A stretch of 42,695 nucleotides of DNA. It comes from Pirellulaceae bacterium (GTDB lineage: Bacteria; Planctomycetota; Planctomycetia; Pirellulales; Pirellulaceae). The position numbers were made by a program, and so were the translations under genes. Under the pieces are notes generated by a model that saw nothing but the letters and a program-made list of their open reading frames with translations, made no database searches and was not told the DNA's origin. Shown piece after piece: positions 11,201-18,414 of this stretch; position 1 is the stretch's first letter; each line of letters starts with the position of its first letter. The stretch spans positions 1 to 42,695 of the forward strand of contig JAUXWY010000343.1 of NCBI GenBank assembly GCA_030681235.1, in the 5' to 3' direction.

Positions 11201-11338
11201 TAGTGAAAAGGAATCTGGCGAGTATTTTGGTCCAAATGGTTGATTCTCGCCTCCGCCTAGTGTAGCCTGAGCCCTGCACGCAATCTACCATACTGGCGAA
11301 CAGGTACACTTTTCTCAAAAAATGACCTTCAACAAATT

Positions 11339-11342
11339 GGAG
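11339..11342 (+). promoter_or_regulatory. Ribosome binding site that decides the moxR start
   Basis: GGAG lies 6 nt before the ATG at 11349. The in-frame ATG further upstream at 11322 has no such site, so 11349 is the better start. Confidence 0.6.
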
Positions 11343-11348
11343 CAGTCC

Positions 11349-12359
11349 ATGAGCGTCGATGACGAGTTGAAACAGAGTTTGGATGACTTTCGCCGAGATT
11401 TTCAACGCCTCCGAGCGGAGGTTTCGAAAGTGATCGTCGGCCAATTGGAAATCCTGGACGACATGCTGATCTCGTTAATCGCCGGGGGCCATGTCTTGTT
11501 GGAGGGCGTGCCGGGCTTGGGCAAAACGCTGACGGTGAGGACGTTGGCCGATGCCCTGCACTTGAAGTTTCATCGTATCCAATTCACGCCGGACTTGATG
11601 CCGGCTGACTTGATAGGCACGCAAGTGATCGGCGAATCCGACGATGGTCGACGGGTCTTCGAGTTTCAAAGAGGTCCCATCTTTGCCAACGTGCTTCTAG
11701 CGGACGAAATCAATCGAGCAACGCCCAAGACCCAGTCCGCGCTCTTGGAAGCGATGCAAGAACACTCGGTCACGGTTGCTGGCGTCACGCATCGATTGTC
11801 CGAGCCGTTCTTTGTGATGGCCACTCAGAATCCGTTGGAGATGGAAGGCACTTACCCGTTGCCCGAAGCCCAGTTGGATCGGTTCTTTTGCAAACTGATG
11901 GTCAAGTACCCGACTGTCACAGACTTGGAAATGATCTTGGATCGCACTACGGAATCGGCCAATCCTCGCGCCACAGCCGTGATGACGGGTGAACGAGTCT
12001 TAGAAATGTCAAAGTTGGCTCGTCAGATCCCCATCGCTGCCGATGTGCGACGTTACGGGATCGCGTTGGTTGTGGCGACACATCCCGAACATGAACTGTC
12101 CGTACCGGTCACGAAGAAGTACGTTCGCTTTGGCGCGAGTCCCCGCGGACTTCAGGCTTTGATCTTGGGAGCAAAGATCCGAGCGATTTTGGACAATCGT
12201 TATCACGTGGCTCGCGAGGACTTGCGGACCATGGCTGCACCGGTTCTCCGCCATCGATTGATTTTGAATTTCGAAGGACAAGCCGAGGGCATTCTGGCCG
12301 ACGATGTGGTAGAAAAAATCATCGCCACGCTGCCGGAAACGGCTTTGGCCACGGCTTGA
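11349..12359 (+). CDS. MoxR-family AAA+ ATPase
   Basis: 336 residues from the ATG at 11349; an ATG at 11322 would add nine residues. It shows the full MoxR signature: Walker A GVPGLGKT at about 53-60, QFTPDLMPADLIGT at about 78-91, Walker B VLLADE at about 115-120, the sensor ATQNPLEMEGTYPLPEAQLDRF at about 158-179, and the C-terminal lid domain. Length is normal for the family. MoxR ATPases are cytoplasmic chaperone-like machines that act with vWA-domain proteins on metal insertion, complex assembly or envelope stress. It is the first gene of a four-gene operon with a DUF58 gene and two membrane vWA genes. The role of this operon in planctomycetes is not established. The gene is divergent from the giant TPR gene, with a 162-bp spacer in which I see no clear promoter boxes. 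Confidence 0.95.
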   Translation: MSVDDELKQSLDDFRRDFQRLRAEVSKVIVGQLEILDDMLISLIAGGHVLLEGVPGLGKTLTVRTLADALHLKFHRIQFTPDLMPADLIGTQVIGESDDGRRVFEFQRGPIFANVLLADEINRATPKTQSALLEAMQEHSVTVAGVTHRLSEPFFVMATQNPLEMEGTYPLPEAQLDRFFCKLMVKYPTVTDLEMILDRTTESANPRATAVMTGERVLEMSKLARQIPIAADVRRYGIALVVATHPEHELSVPVTKKYVRFGASPRGLQALILGAKIRAILDNRYHVAREDLRTMAAPVLRHRLILNFEGQAEGILADDVVEKIIATLPETALATA

Positions 12360-12361
12360 TG

Positions 12362-12436
12362 CGGTTGTTCGATTCGGTTGTTCGATGCGGTCGATTTTCG
12401 GCAGGGATTCTCGGCAGTGATTCACGGCAAGGATAT
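12362..12436 (+). repeat. Two 13-nt tandem repeats between moxR and the DUF58 gene
   Basis: The spacer holds CGGTTGTTCGATT followed by CGGTTGTTCGATG (12362-12387), then three imperfect 13-nt units beginning TCGGCAGGGATTC, TCGGCAGTGATTC and ACGGCAAGGATAT (12398-12436). The last unit supplies the AAGGA ribosome binding site of the next gene. This is read directly from the sequence; any role is unknown. Confidence 0.6.
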
Positions 12437-12443
12437 TTGAGCA

Positions 12444-13331
12444 ATGTTGTTTCCGGCTGATTTCTTGACCCGCTTGGAATACCTTTCGATCATGTCGAAG
12501 CGAGTGTTCCGCGGTTCGCTATTGGCTCAACGTCGTACCATGCAAATGGGTTCAGGGATCGAGTTTTCCGACCATCGCGAATACACCCCTGGCGATGACT
12601 TGCGATATTTGGATTGGAATATCTACGCACGACATGGCGATTTGTTGTTGAAGCGGTTTCAGGAAGAACAAGATCTGCGCGTTTATCTGATGCTGGATTG
12701 CTCGCGGAGCATGGCCTTTGGCCAACCTGCCAAATTTGATTTGGCTCGACAATTGACGGCTGCTTTGGCCTACATCGCATTGGCGGACTTGGATCGGATT
12801 GCCGTGGTGGCATACGCGGACGGGGTGATTCGCGAATTTCCGGTAACTCGCGGCAAGGCTCGAATTCTGCCGCTGATGCGGTTCTTGGAAGATTTATCGA
12901 CAACGGGTCAAGACACCCACTTGGCTCGTGCGGTTCAAGGTGTGTTGCATCGCGGGGCTCGCACGGGATTGGCCGTGGTGATCAGCGACTTGTTTGATGA
13001 ACATGGGTTTGAAGGAGGCTTGGATCAGTTGCGTTACCGCCGCTTCGATGCACATGTACTGCAGCTGCATGATCCTCAAGAGGCCGACCCAGGTCTCTTG
13101 GGTGACATCGAATTGGAAGATATTGAAACCGAATCGGTGCAAATGGTAACGGTCACTGAAAAGAACATGCGCGCCTATCGTCAACTGTTCCAGCAGCACC
13201 AGCACGCGGTGCGCGACTATTGCGCGAGTTACAATTTGGGCATCACCCAATCCCCGTCGACCGTGGCCTTTGATGATCTGGTGATCAACATGATGCGAGC
13301 CTCGTCAGCAGGGTCGCCGTCCCGAACGTGA
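12444..13331 (+). CDS. DUF58 domain protein with vWA-like fold
   Basis: 295 residues. The DUF58 signature is clear: GSGIEFSDHREYTPGDDLRYLDWNIYAR is split over about residues 37-63, followed by LLLKRFQEEQ. A vWA-type metal site motif D-x-S-x-S (DCSRS) sits at about 85-89. There are no membrane segments, so it is probably cytoplasmic or peripheral. DUF58 proteins almost always sit directly after MoxR and are thought to be its partner or adaptor. The ATG follows an AAGGA site in a spacer made of short tandem repeats. The next gene begins 16 nt after its stop, which supports co-transcription. Length and motifs are normal for the family. Confidence 0.93.
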   Translation: MLFPADFLTRLEYLSIMSKRVFRGSLLAQRRTMQMGSGIEFSDHREYTPGDDLRYLDWNIYARHGDLLLKRFQEEQDLRVYLMLDCSRSMAFGQPAKFDLARQLTAALAYIALADLDRIAVVAYADGVIREFPVTRGKARILPLMRFLEDLSTTGQDTHLARAVQGVLHRGARTGLAVVISDLFDEHGFEGGLDQLRYRRFDAHVLQLHDPQEADPGLLGDIELEDIETESVQMVTVTEKNMRAYRQLFQQHQHAVRDYCASYNLGITQSPSTVAFDDLVINMMRASSAGSPSRT

Positions 13332-13347
13332 GAGGTAGGATCACTTC

Positions 13348-15381
13348 ATGTCGTTTGCTGTACCTCTAGCCTGGGCGTTGTTGGCGATCGCCATTCCCAT
13401 CATCGCATTGTATGTTCTGAAGGTGCGGCTGCGCCGAGTCAAAGTTTCGACGAATCTATTTTGGAAACAAGTGTACGAAGAGAAACCACCACGGGCTTGG
13501 TGGCAGAACTTGAGGCACTTGTTGTCGCTACTGGCCCAGTTGCTCATCTTATTGATGTTGGTTTCTGCCGTTGCCGACCCATTCTTTCATTGGCAATCCA
13601 AACAAGCTCGGCGAATTGTCGTGGTGCTGGATACATCGAGCAGCATGAAAGCGACCGACGAATATCCCACACGATTCGAGTCCGCCAGGGCTGCGGTCCA
13701 TCAACTTTTCGATGGATTGCGATTTCGCGATGAAGTCGCCATCGTTGCCGCCGGAAGCCGTCCCGAAGTCGTCTTGGGAATGGCCAGCCACACACCGACG
13801 CTTCGCCGGGCGTTGGACTCGGTCCAGGCCTCCGACAATAATGGCTGTTTGTCGGATGCGATTCTGTTGGGGCAACGATTGATCGGGCAACATCCAGCGG
13901 GTGAGATTCTCGTCTTCAGCGATGGTTGTCAAACCGACATCGAGTCTTCTAGCCAATTGTCGGAAGCTTCCAAAACCGAAACAACACCCACCGATGAAAC
14001 CCAATCGGTTCGTATACAGTTTTTCAACTTCGCAACTGCCGCCGGTAACGTGGGAATCACTCAGTTTCAAACCCGAAGAAGTTTGGTGGACCCGATCGGC
14101 TATCAAATTTTGTTGTCGGTGCAAAATCACTCGAACATTGCAGTTCAAGGACGAGTGGAATTGACCTTGAGTGGTTCGCCCATCGATGTGTTGCCACTCA
14201 AACTGCAGCCTGACGAACTTTGGATACGAACCCTGGAGAAGACGTCGCTGGCAGGTGGACCGTTGGAAGCCAAGCTGGTCGAACTGACTCGGTTACAACC
14301 AGAGACGACTTCTGGATCGTCCGCCACGACTCAACCAGCCGCTGGGAACGCCAGCGGAATCAACGCCTTGACAACGGACGATCAGGCTTGGGCCATGGTG
14401 CCGCCACGCCAAGTCCAAAATGTGTTGACTGTCACTCGTGGAAATCTCTTTCTGCAGAAGGTTTTTGAGGCCAATCCGTTGGTCAATCTGACCGTCACGG
14501 ATGTGCTGCCGACCGCTTGGCCAACCGATGCGATCATCGTGCTGCATCGTCAAATGCCCGCGAACGTTCCGGCGGGCCGTGTGCTTGTGATCGATCCGGA
14601 AACCGACACGAATCTCTGGACCATTGGCGATTTGATTCAGAACCCCATCATCACGGAACAAGATACGCAGTCGCCGCTGATGACCCATATTCGAATGGAT
14701 AACGTATTGATTCCGGATGCTCGACGGTTGACCTTCCCCAACTCCGTCCAATCCTTGGCGTCTACGTTGGACGGTGATTCGATCTTGACGATTGTGCCCC
14801 GAACGGAGGGCAACTGTTTGGTACTGGGTGTCAACCTGGAACGTAGCGACTTGGCGTTTCGCACGGCATTTCCTATCTTGGTCACCAACGCGTTGGCTTG
14901 GTTTGCCGGGCAATCCGGCGAGGTAGAACGATCTTGGAATGCCGGACAAATCGCGTCGCTTTCACCGGACAATTTCCCAACAGAGGCAACCGCGTTCACT
15001 TTGCTGTCTCCGAATAATCGCTTGTCGGCTGTGGTTGGATCGCAAGTCGGCCCTTTGGACGAGGTAGGAATGTGGCGGATCGTGACCGTGGACGCTGAAG
15101 CTCAAAACAAAAACACGAACCAAGTTGATCAGAGTCGGCCAGTCATCCAATGGCTGCCCGTCAATTTGAGTGATTCCGCTGAGAGTGATCTTCGTCCTCG
15201 GCGACTGGACGGTGATTCCGCTGGAGGTGATTCTGCGACCAAGGACATGTCGGCCAGCGGCCGATCGTCGTCGTGGTTTTCCGGTTGGTTGTCGCGTCCG
15301 CTTTGGTTTTATTTGGCGATGATGGCCACGTTTTTTGTGGCTGCCGAATGGGTGCTTTACCAACGGCGTTGGATCTCTTAA
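13348..15381 (+). CDS. BatA-like membrane protein with vWA domain
   Basis: 677 residues. It begins with a two-helix membrane anchor typical of BatA N-terminal regions: helices at about 5-25 and 58-77, with a short basic and aromatic stretch between. A vWA domain follows, with intact D-x-S-x-S (DTSSS, about 95-99) and a later FSDG. The middle (about 220-620) is beta-rich and unassigned; its last part has short Gly/Ser/Asp repeats. A final helix lies at about 655-672. The vWA domain probably faces the periplasm, since it follows two membrane passes, but topology was not tested. As third gene of the MoxR operon it is the likely client or partner of MoxR/DUF58. Family relatives are the Bat proteins of Bacteroidetes; function here is inferred only from context. 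Confidence 0.88.
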   Translation: MSFAVPLAWALLAIAIPIIALYVLKVRLRRVKVSTNLFWKQVYEEKPPRAWWQNLRHLLSLLAQLLILLMLVSAVADPFFHWQSKQARRIVVVLDTSSSMKATDEYPTRFESARAAVHQLFDGLRFRDEVAIVAAGSRPEVVLGMASHTPTLRRALDSVQASDNNGCLSDAILLGQRLIGQHPAGEILVFSDGCQTDIESSSQLSEASKTETTPTDETQSVRIQFFNFATAAGNVGITQFQTRRSLVDPIGYQILLSVQNHSNIAVQGRVELTLSGSPIDVLPLKLQPDELWIRTLEKTSLAGGPLEAKLVELTRLQPETTSGSSATTQPAAGNASGINALTTDDQAWAMVPPRQVQNVLTVTRGNLFLQKVFEANPLVNLTVTDVLPTAWPTDAIIVLHRQMPANVPAGRVLVIDPETDTNLWTIGDLIQNPIITEQDTQSPLMTHIRMDNVLIPDARRLTFPNSVQSLASTLDGDSILTIVPRTEGNCLVLGVNLERSDLAFRTAFPILVTNALAWFAGQSGEVERSWNAGQIASLSPDNFPTEATAFTLLSPNNRLSAVVGSQVGPLDEVGMWRIVTVDAEAQNKNTNQVDQSRPVIQWLPVNLSDSAESDLRPRRLDGDSAGGDSATKDMSASGRSSSWFSGWLSRPLWFYLAMMATFFVAAEWVLYQRRWIS

Positions 15382-15383
15382 CG

Positions 15384-15390
15384 AAAGGGG
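15384..15390 (+). promoter_or_regulatory. Ribosome binding site that decides the start of the double-vWA gene
   Basis: AAAGGGG lies 7 nt before the ATG at 15398 and just behind the stop of the previous gene. The frame is open further upstream to 15335, but that would overlap the end of the BatA-like gene and has no such site. Confidence 0.6.
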
Positions 15391-15397
15391 CAAGTTG

Positions 15398-18073
15398 ATG
15401 ATTCCGTTGGAGATGACACAACCGACTTGGCTTTGGGTTCTGGTTCCCATCGCGTTGCTCATCGGCGGATATTTCGTTCGTAGTTTGAGTGATTTTCCTC
15501 TGCGGCAACGGCAAGTGTCGTTGGCGATTCGGCTGGTTCTTCTATCTTGTATTGTCTTGTCGCTGTGCGGTTTGGCCTGGATCAGCAAAACCGATGAGCA
15601 GTGTGTGGTCTTGTTGATCGATGAAAGTCAAAGTGTCGGAGACGAGGGTAAGGCGCAAGTCGAAACCTTTTTGAAGGAACTGCAGCCCCATCGCGACCGA
15701 CATCAAGCGTTTGTCTTGCCGTTTGCCAACGAACCGCAACTGCCAGTGGAATTGTCGGAGTGGTTGGCCAATGCCAAGAGCCTATCCCAAAAGGGGTCTG
15801 ACCCTTTGGAGGCGAGTCGCTTTTCTAACCCATTTTCGAGACTCGCCGGAGAGGGTCAGACCCCTTTTGGGATAGGCTCTAAAGGATTGGATGAACCTAG
15901 CGATTCGAAACAGATTCAAGCCTATCGCGACGGCACGGACTTGGCGGCGGCCATCGAAGCGGCGGCTGGATACATGCCCTCGGGCTATGTTCCGCGGATC
16001 GTCTTGTTGACCGATGGCAACGCGACGCGCGGCGACGCGGTGGCTACGGCAGCGCGCAGTCGCATTTCGGTCGATACCATCGCGTTGCCAACCATGTCAA
16101 CGCCCGAAGTTCAGGTCGCAGCCGTCAATGTTCCGGCTGAAGTTCGCGAAGGAGAACCTTTTTATGTGGAAGTGATCGTGCAATCGAATCACGCCGACGA
16201 AGGATTGATCGAAGTCTTTCGTAACGATCACAAAGTCATCAGCGAACGCAAGCCAATAGAACCTGGCGCCAATGTGTTTCGCTTTCAACAATCGATCGAA
16301 CGTGACCGCTTGGCGGCGTATACCGTGCGAGTCTCTGGGCTTCAGCAGGACACGCTCTTGGACAACAACAGCGAAGTCGGATTGGTCTACGCTGCCGGCA
16401 AACCTCGGGTTCTCATTGTCGAGAGTGATCCTAATTTAATCCGCGAATTGGCCTACGCTTTGGAAGATGAAGGGATTCAGGTAGATACTCGACCACCCCA
16501 AGGAATGCCCGAGTCATTGGCCGACTTGCAAAACTACGAATGTTTGATCCTGTCGAATGTGCCGGCAACCGCCCTCACCCAACAACAAATGGAGATCGCG
16601 CGAACTTGGGTGCAAGACCTGGGCGGCGGCTTCATCATGTTGGGCGGCGAGCAGTCGTTCGGTTTGGGTGGCTACTACAAGAGTGCATTGGAGGAGATCT
16701 TGCCGGTTCGCAGCGACTTCGAAAAAGAAAAAGAAAAGCCATCGTTGGGCATGGTCTTGGTGATCGACAAATCTGGGTCGATGGACGGTGACCCGATTGA
16801 GATGGCAAAAGCCGCGGCGCAGAGTGCCGTCGAGTTGTTGGGGAAACGTGATCAAGTGGCCGTGTTGGCATTTGATGGCGATACTTACGTGATCAGCGAA
16901 ATGCAGTCCGCAGCCAATAAAGGCAAAGTTGCCGACGAAATTTCGCGGATCGATTCGGGCGGTGGTACCACCATGTACCCCGCGATGGAGATGGCCCATC
17001 AAATCCTTTCGGCGACTTCCGCGCGCCTCAAGCACGTTATAATCTTGACGGATGGTGTATCGAGCCCGGGTGACTTTGAAGGCTTGGCTCAACAAATGGC
17101 CAGCGAAAAAATGACCGTCTCCACTGTGGCTTTAGGACAAGCCGATACCGAGTTGTTGGAGCAAATCGCTCGAGTTGGCAAAGGACGCCACTACGCCACG
17201 GACGATCCCTCGCAAATCCCACAGATTTTTGCCAAAGAAACGGTCACCGCCAGTAAATCGGCGATTGATGAACAGCCGTTCGTGCCGATCGTGATCCGAG
17301 CCACTCATGCGTTGGCCGATTTGGATTTGGAGAATTCACCGTTCTTGCTGGGTTACGTGATGACTCGTCCCAAACCAACGGCTGAAGTCATCTTGGCGAC
17401 CGAGAAGGGCGATCCGTTGTTGGCTTGGTGGCGATATGGGCTAGGGATGACCGCCGCGTTTACCTCCGACGCCAAGAGCCGTTGGGCGGCGGAATGGATG
17501 ACGTGGCCCGGCTACGGAAAGTTTTGGACGCAAGTGGTTCGCCAAGTCATGCGAAAGAGTGACACGCGAGGAATCCAAGTCCAGACCGATGCCCAAGGTT
17601 CGCTAGTGGCTATCCATGTCGACGCGGTCGATGAAGTGGGCCAGTTTATCAATCAAGCCAACGTTGAGCTGACCCTGATTGATCCGAAGTTACAGCGGCG
17701 TGCCTTGTCATTGAGCCAGGAAATGCCCGGTCGCTACTCGCACCAGTTGAACTTGGTTGATCAAGGCGCTTATCACTTAGAAGTGGTGGTAAAGAAGAAC
17801 GAGCAGGTGATCTACCGCCAAACTCGAGGATTGATGCGTGGCTATAGCGACGAACTACGAATTCGCCCCAGCAACGAGACGTTGTTGCAAGAAGTCGCCG
17901 CGGTTTCACGCGGCCGTTTTGGTGTGTCGGCGACAGATCTTTTTGCGACAACCAATGAGCAAGCCCAACGCCCGATTCCTTTATGGCCGTACCTTCTAAC
18001 GGCAGCAGCTATTCTCTTGGTGGCCGACGTGACCTTGCGACGCATCGATTTCAGTTCGTTCGGTTCTAGTTAA
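15398..18073 (+). CDS. Membrane protein with two vWA domains and a glutamine-amidotransferase-like domain
   Basis: 891 residues from the ATG at 15398. Layout: two N-terminal helices (about 11-27 and 42-62); a first vWA-like domain with DESQS at 75-79 and LLTDG near 203-207; an Ig-like beta region (about 235-335); a class-I amidotransferase-like alpha/beta domain (about 337-437, with LGGGFIMLGGEQSFGLGGYY); a second vWA domain with a perfect DKSGS site at 457-461 and ILTDG later; a beta-rich C-terminal part; and a last helix near the end. The amidotransferase-like part shows no obvious catalytic Cys, so it is probably non-enzymatic. Residues 127-161 are encoded by an inserted palindromic DNA element that interrupts the first vWA domain between its early strands and the TDG strand. 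Last gene of the MoxR operon, followed 3 nt later by another copy of that element. Confidence 0.9.
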   Translation: MIPLEMTQPTWLWVLVPIALLIGGYFVRSLSDFPLRQRQVSLAIRLVLLSCIVLSLCGLAWISKTDEQCVVLLIDESQSVGDEGKAQVETFLKELQPHRDRHQAFVLPFANEPQLPVELSEWLANAKSLSQKGSDPLEASRFSNPFSRLAGEGQTPFGIGSKGLDEPSDSKQIQAYRDGTDLAAAIEAAAGYMPSGYVPRIVLLTDGNATRGDAVATAARSRISVDTIALPTMSTPEVQVAAVNVPAEVREGEPFYVEVIVQSNHADEGLIEVFRNDHKVISERKPIEPGANVFRFQQSIERDRLAAYTVRVSGLQQDTLLDNNSEVGLVYAAGKPRVLIVESDPNLIRELAYALEDEGIQVDTRPPQGMPESLADLQNYECLILSNVPATALTQQQMEIARTWVQDLGGGFIMLGGEQSFGLGGYYKSALEEILPVRSDFEKEKEKPSLGMVLVIDKSGSMDGDPIEMAKAAAQSAVELLGKRDQVAVLAFDGDTYVISEMQSAANKGKVADEISRIDSGGGTTMYPAMEMAHQILSATSARLKHVIILTDGVSSPGDFEGLAQQMASEKMTVSTVALGQADTELLEQIARVGKGRHYATDDPSQIPQIFAKETVTASKSAIDEQPFVPIVIRATHALADLDLENSPFLLGYVMTRPKPTAEVILATEKGDPLLAWWRYGLGMTAAFTSDAKSRWAAEWMTWPGYGKFWTQVVRQVMRKSDTRGIQVQTDAQGSLVAIHVDAVDEVGQFINQANVELTLIDPKLQRRALSLSQEMPGRYSHQLNLVDQGAYHLEVVVKKNEQVIYRQTRGLMRGYSDELRIRPSNETLLQEVAAVSRGRFGVSATDLFATTNEQAQRPIPLWPYLLTAAAILLVADVTLRRIDFSSFGSS
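15777..15880 (+). repeat. Palindromic element, copy 1, in frame inside a vWA coding region
   Basis: A 104-bp element whose two ends are perfect 29-nt inverted repeats: left arm AGAGCCTATCCCAAAAGGGG then TCTGACCCT, right arm its exact reverse complement ending GGATAGGCTCT. A shorter imperfect inverted repeat (GGCGAGTC / GACTCGCC) lies inside. It is fully open in the host gene's frame and encodes residues 127-161 (SLSQKGSDPLEA..., GEGQTPFGIGSK). The match to copy 2 outside the gene shows that it is a mobile or spreading repeat, not ordinary coding sequence. Confidence 0.9.
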
Positions 18074-18076
18074 CGA

Positions 18077-18172
18077 AGAGCCTATCCCAAAAGGGGTCTG
18101 ACCCTTTGGAGGCGAGGCGATTTTCTAGCGTCGATTGGGGACTCGCCGGAGAGGGTCAGACCCCTTTTGGGG
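18077..18172 (+). repeat. Palindromic element, copy 2, right end broken
   Basis: The same element begins 3 nt after the stop of the double-vWA gene. It keeps the left arm exactly and the right arm through GGGTCAGACCCCTTTTGGG, but the expected ATAGGCTCT is replaced by GGGGCC. The middle differs from copy 1 (GGCGAGGCGATTTTCTAGCG versus GGCGAGTCGC), so the two copies are not a recent duplication. In RNA it would fold to a long hairpin and could protect or end the operon transcript. Confidence 0.85.
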
Positions 18173-18216
18173 GGCCTTCAAGCCTAGCCCCGCAGATTGT
18201 AGCGAGAAACCGAAAC

Positions 18217-18249
18217 AATCCGCCGAGTAAATCGGCGGGATTTTCTTTT
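18217..18249 (+). terminator. Rho-independent terminator behind the MoxR-vWA operon
   Basis: AATCCGCCGA, loop GTAAA, then TCGGCGGGATT with one bulged G, followed by TTTTCTTTTA. The T-rich tail is on the plus strand, so it serves transcripts coming from the left. Confidence 0.6.
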
Positions 18250-18376
18250 ACGCGTAGTGGTGAATCATCGCCCAAATGACAACAAGGTCGGCTGTGGCGG
18301 GATCGAATACCTCCGTAAGGAATGCGGTCGAGGCACAGACCGGGCCGCCACCGAGTTCACCTCGGTGGAGCCCAGG
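18248..18376 (-). pseudogene. Short coding-like remnant, minus strand
   Basis: Read on the minus strand from about 18376, this stretch gives protein-like sequence (PGLHRGELGGGPVCAS, then TEVFDPATADLVVIWAMIHH) that ends at a TAA at 18248-18250, directly followed by a hairpin. Further upstream the same frame runs across the ATP-grasp gene and is not credible. I read it as the tail of a decayed or transferred gene. I do not recognise the family. It also holds an 8-bp stem CCACCGAG/CTCGGTGG at 18348-18368. Confidence 0.3.
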
Positions 18377-18380
18377 AACC

Positions 18381-18402
18381 ACCCCTTTGGGGATAGGCTC
18401 TA
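18381..18402 (+). repeat. Right-end fragment of the palindromic element
   Basis: CCCCTTTGGGGATAGGCTCT matches the right terminus that copy 2 has lost. It lies about 210 bp beyond the point where copy 2 breaks off. Either it is an independent fragment or copy 2 was split by an insertion. It ends 13 nt before the stop of the ATP-grasp gene on the other strand. Confidence 0.6.
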
Positions 18403-18414
18403 GAAATCGAACCA

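Noticed and set aside
14293-14949. A 218-codon minus-strand frame opposite the BatA-like gene
   Set aside because: It is fully antisense to a gene with clear vWA motifs, has no ribosome site and a composition typical of a shadow frame.
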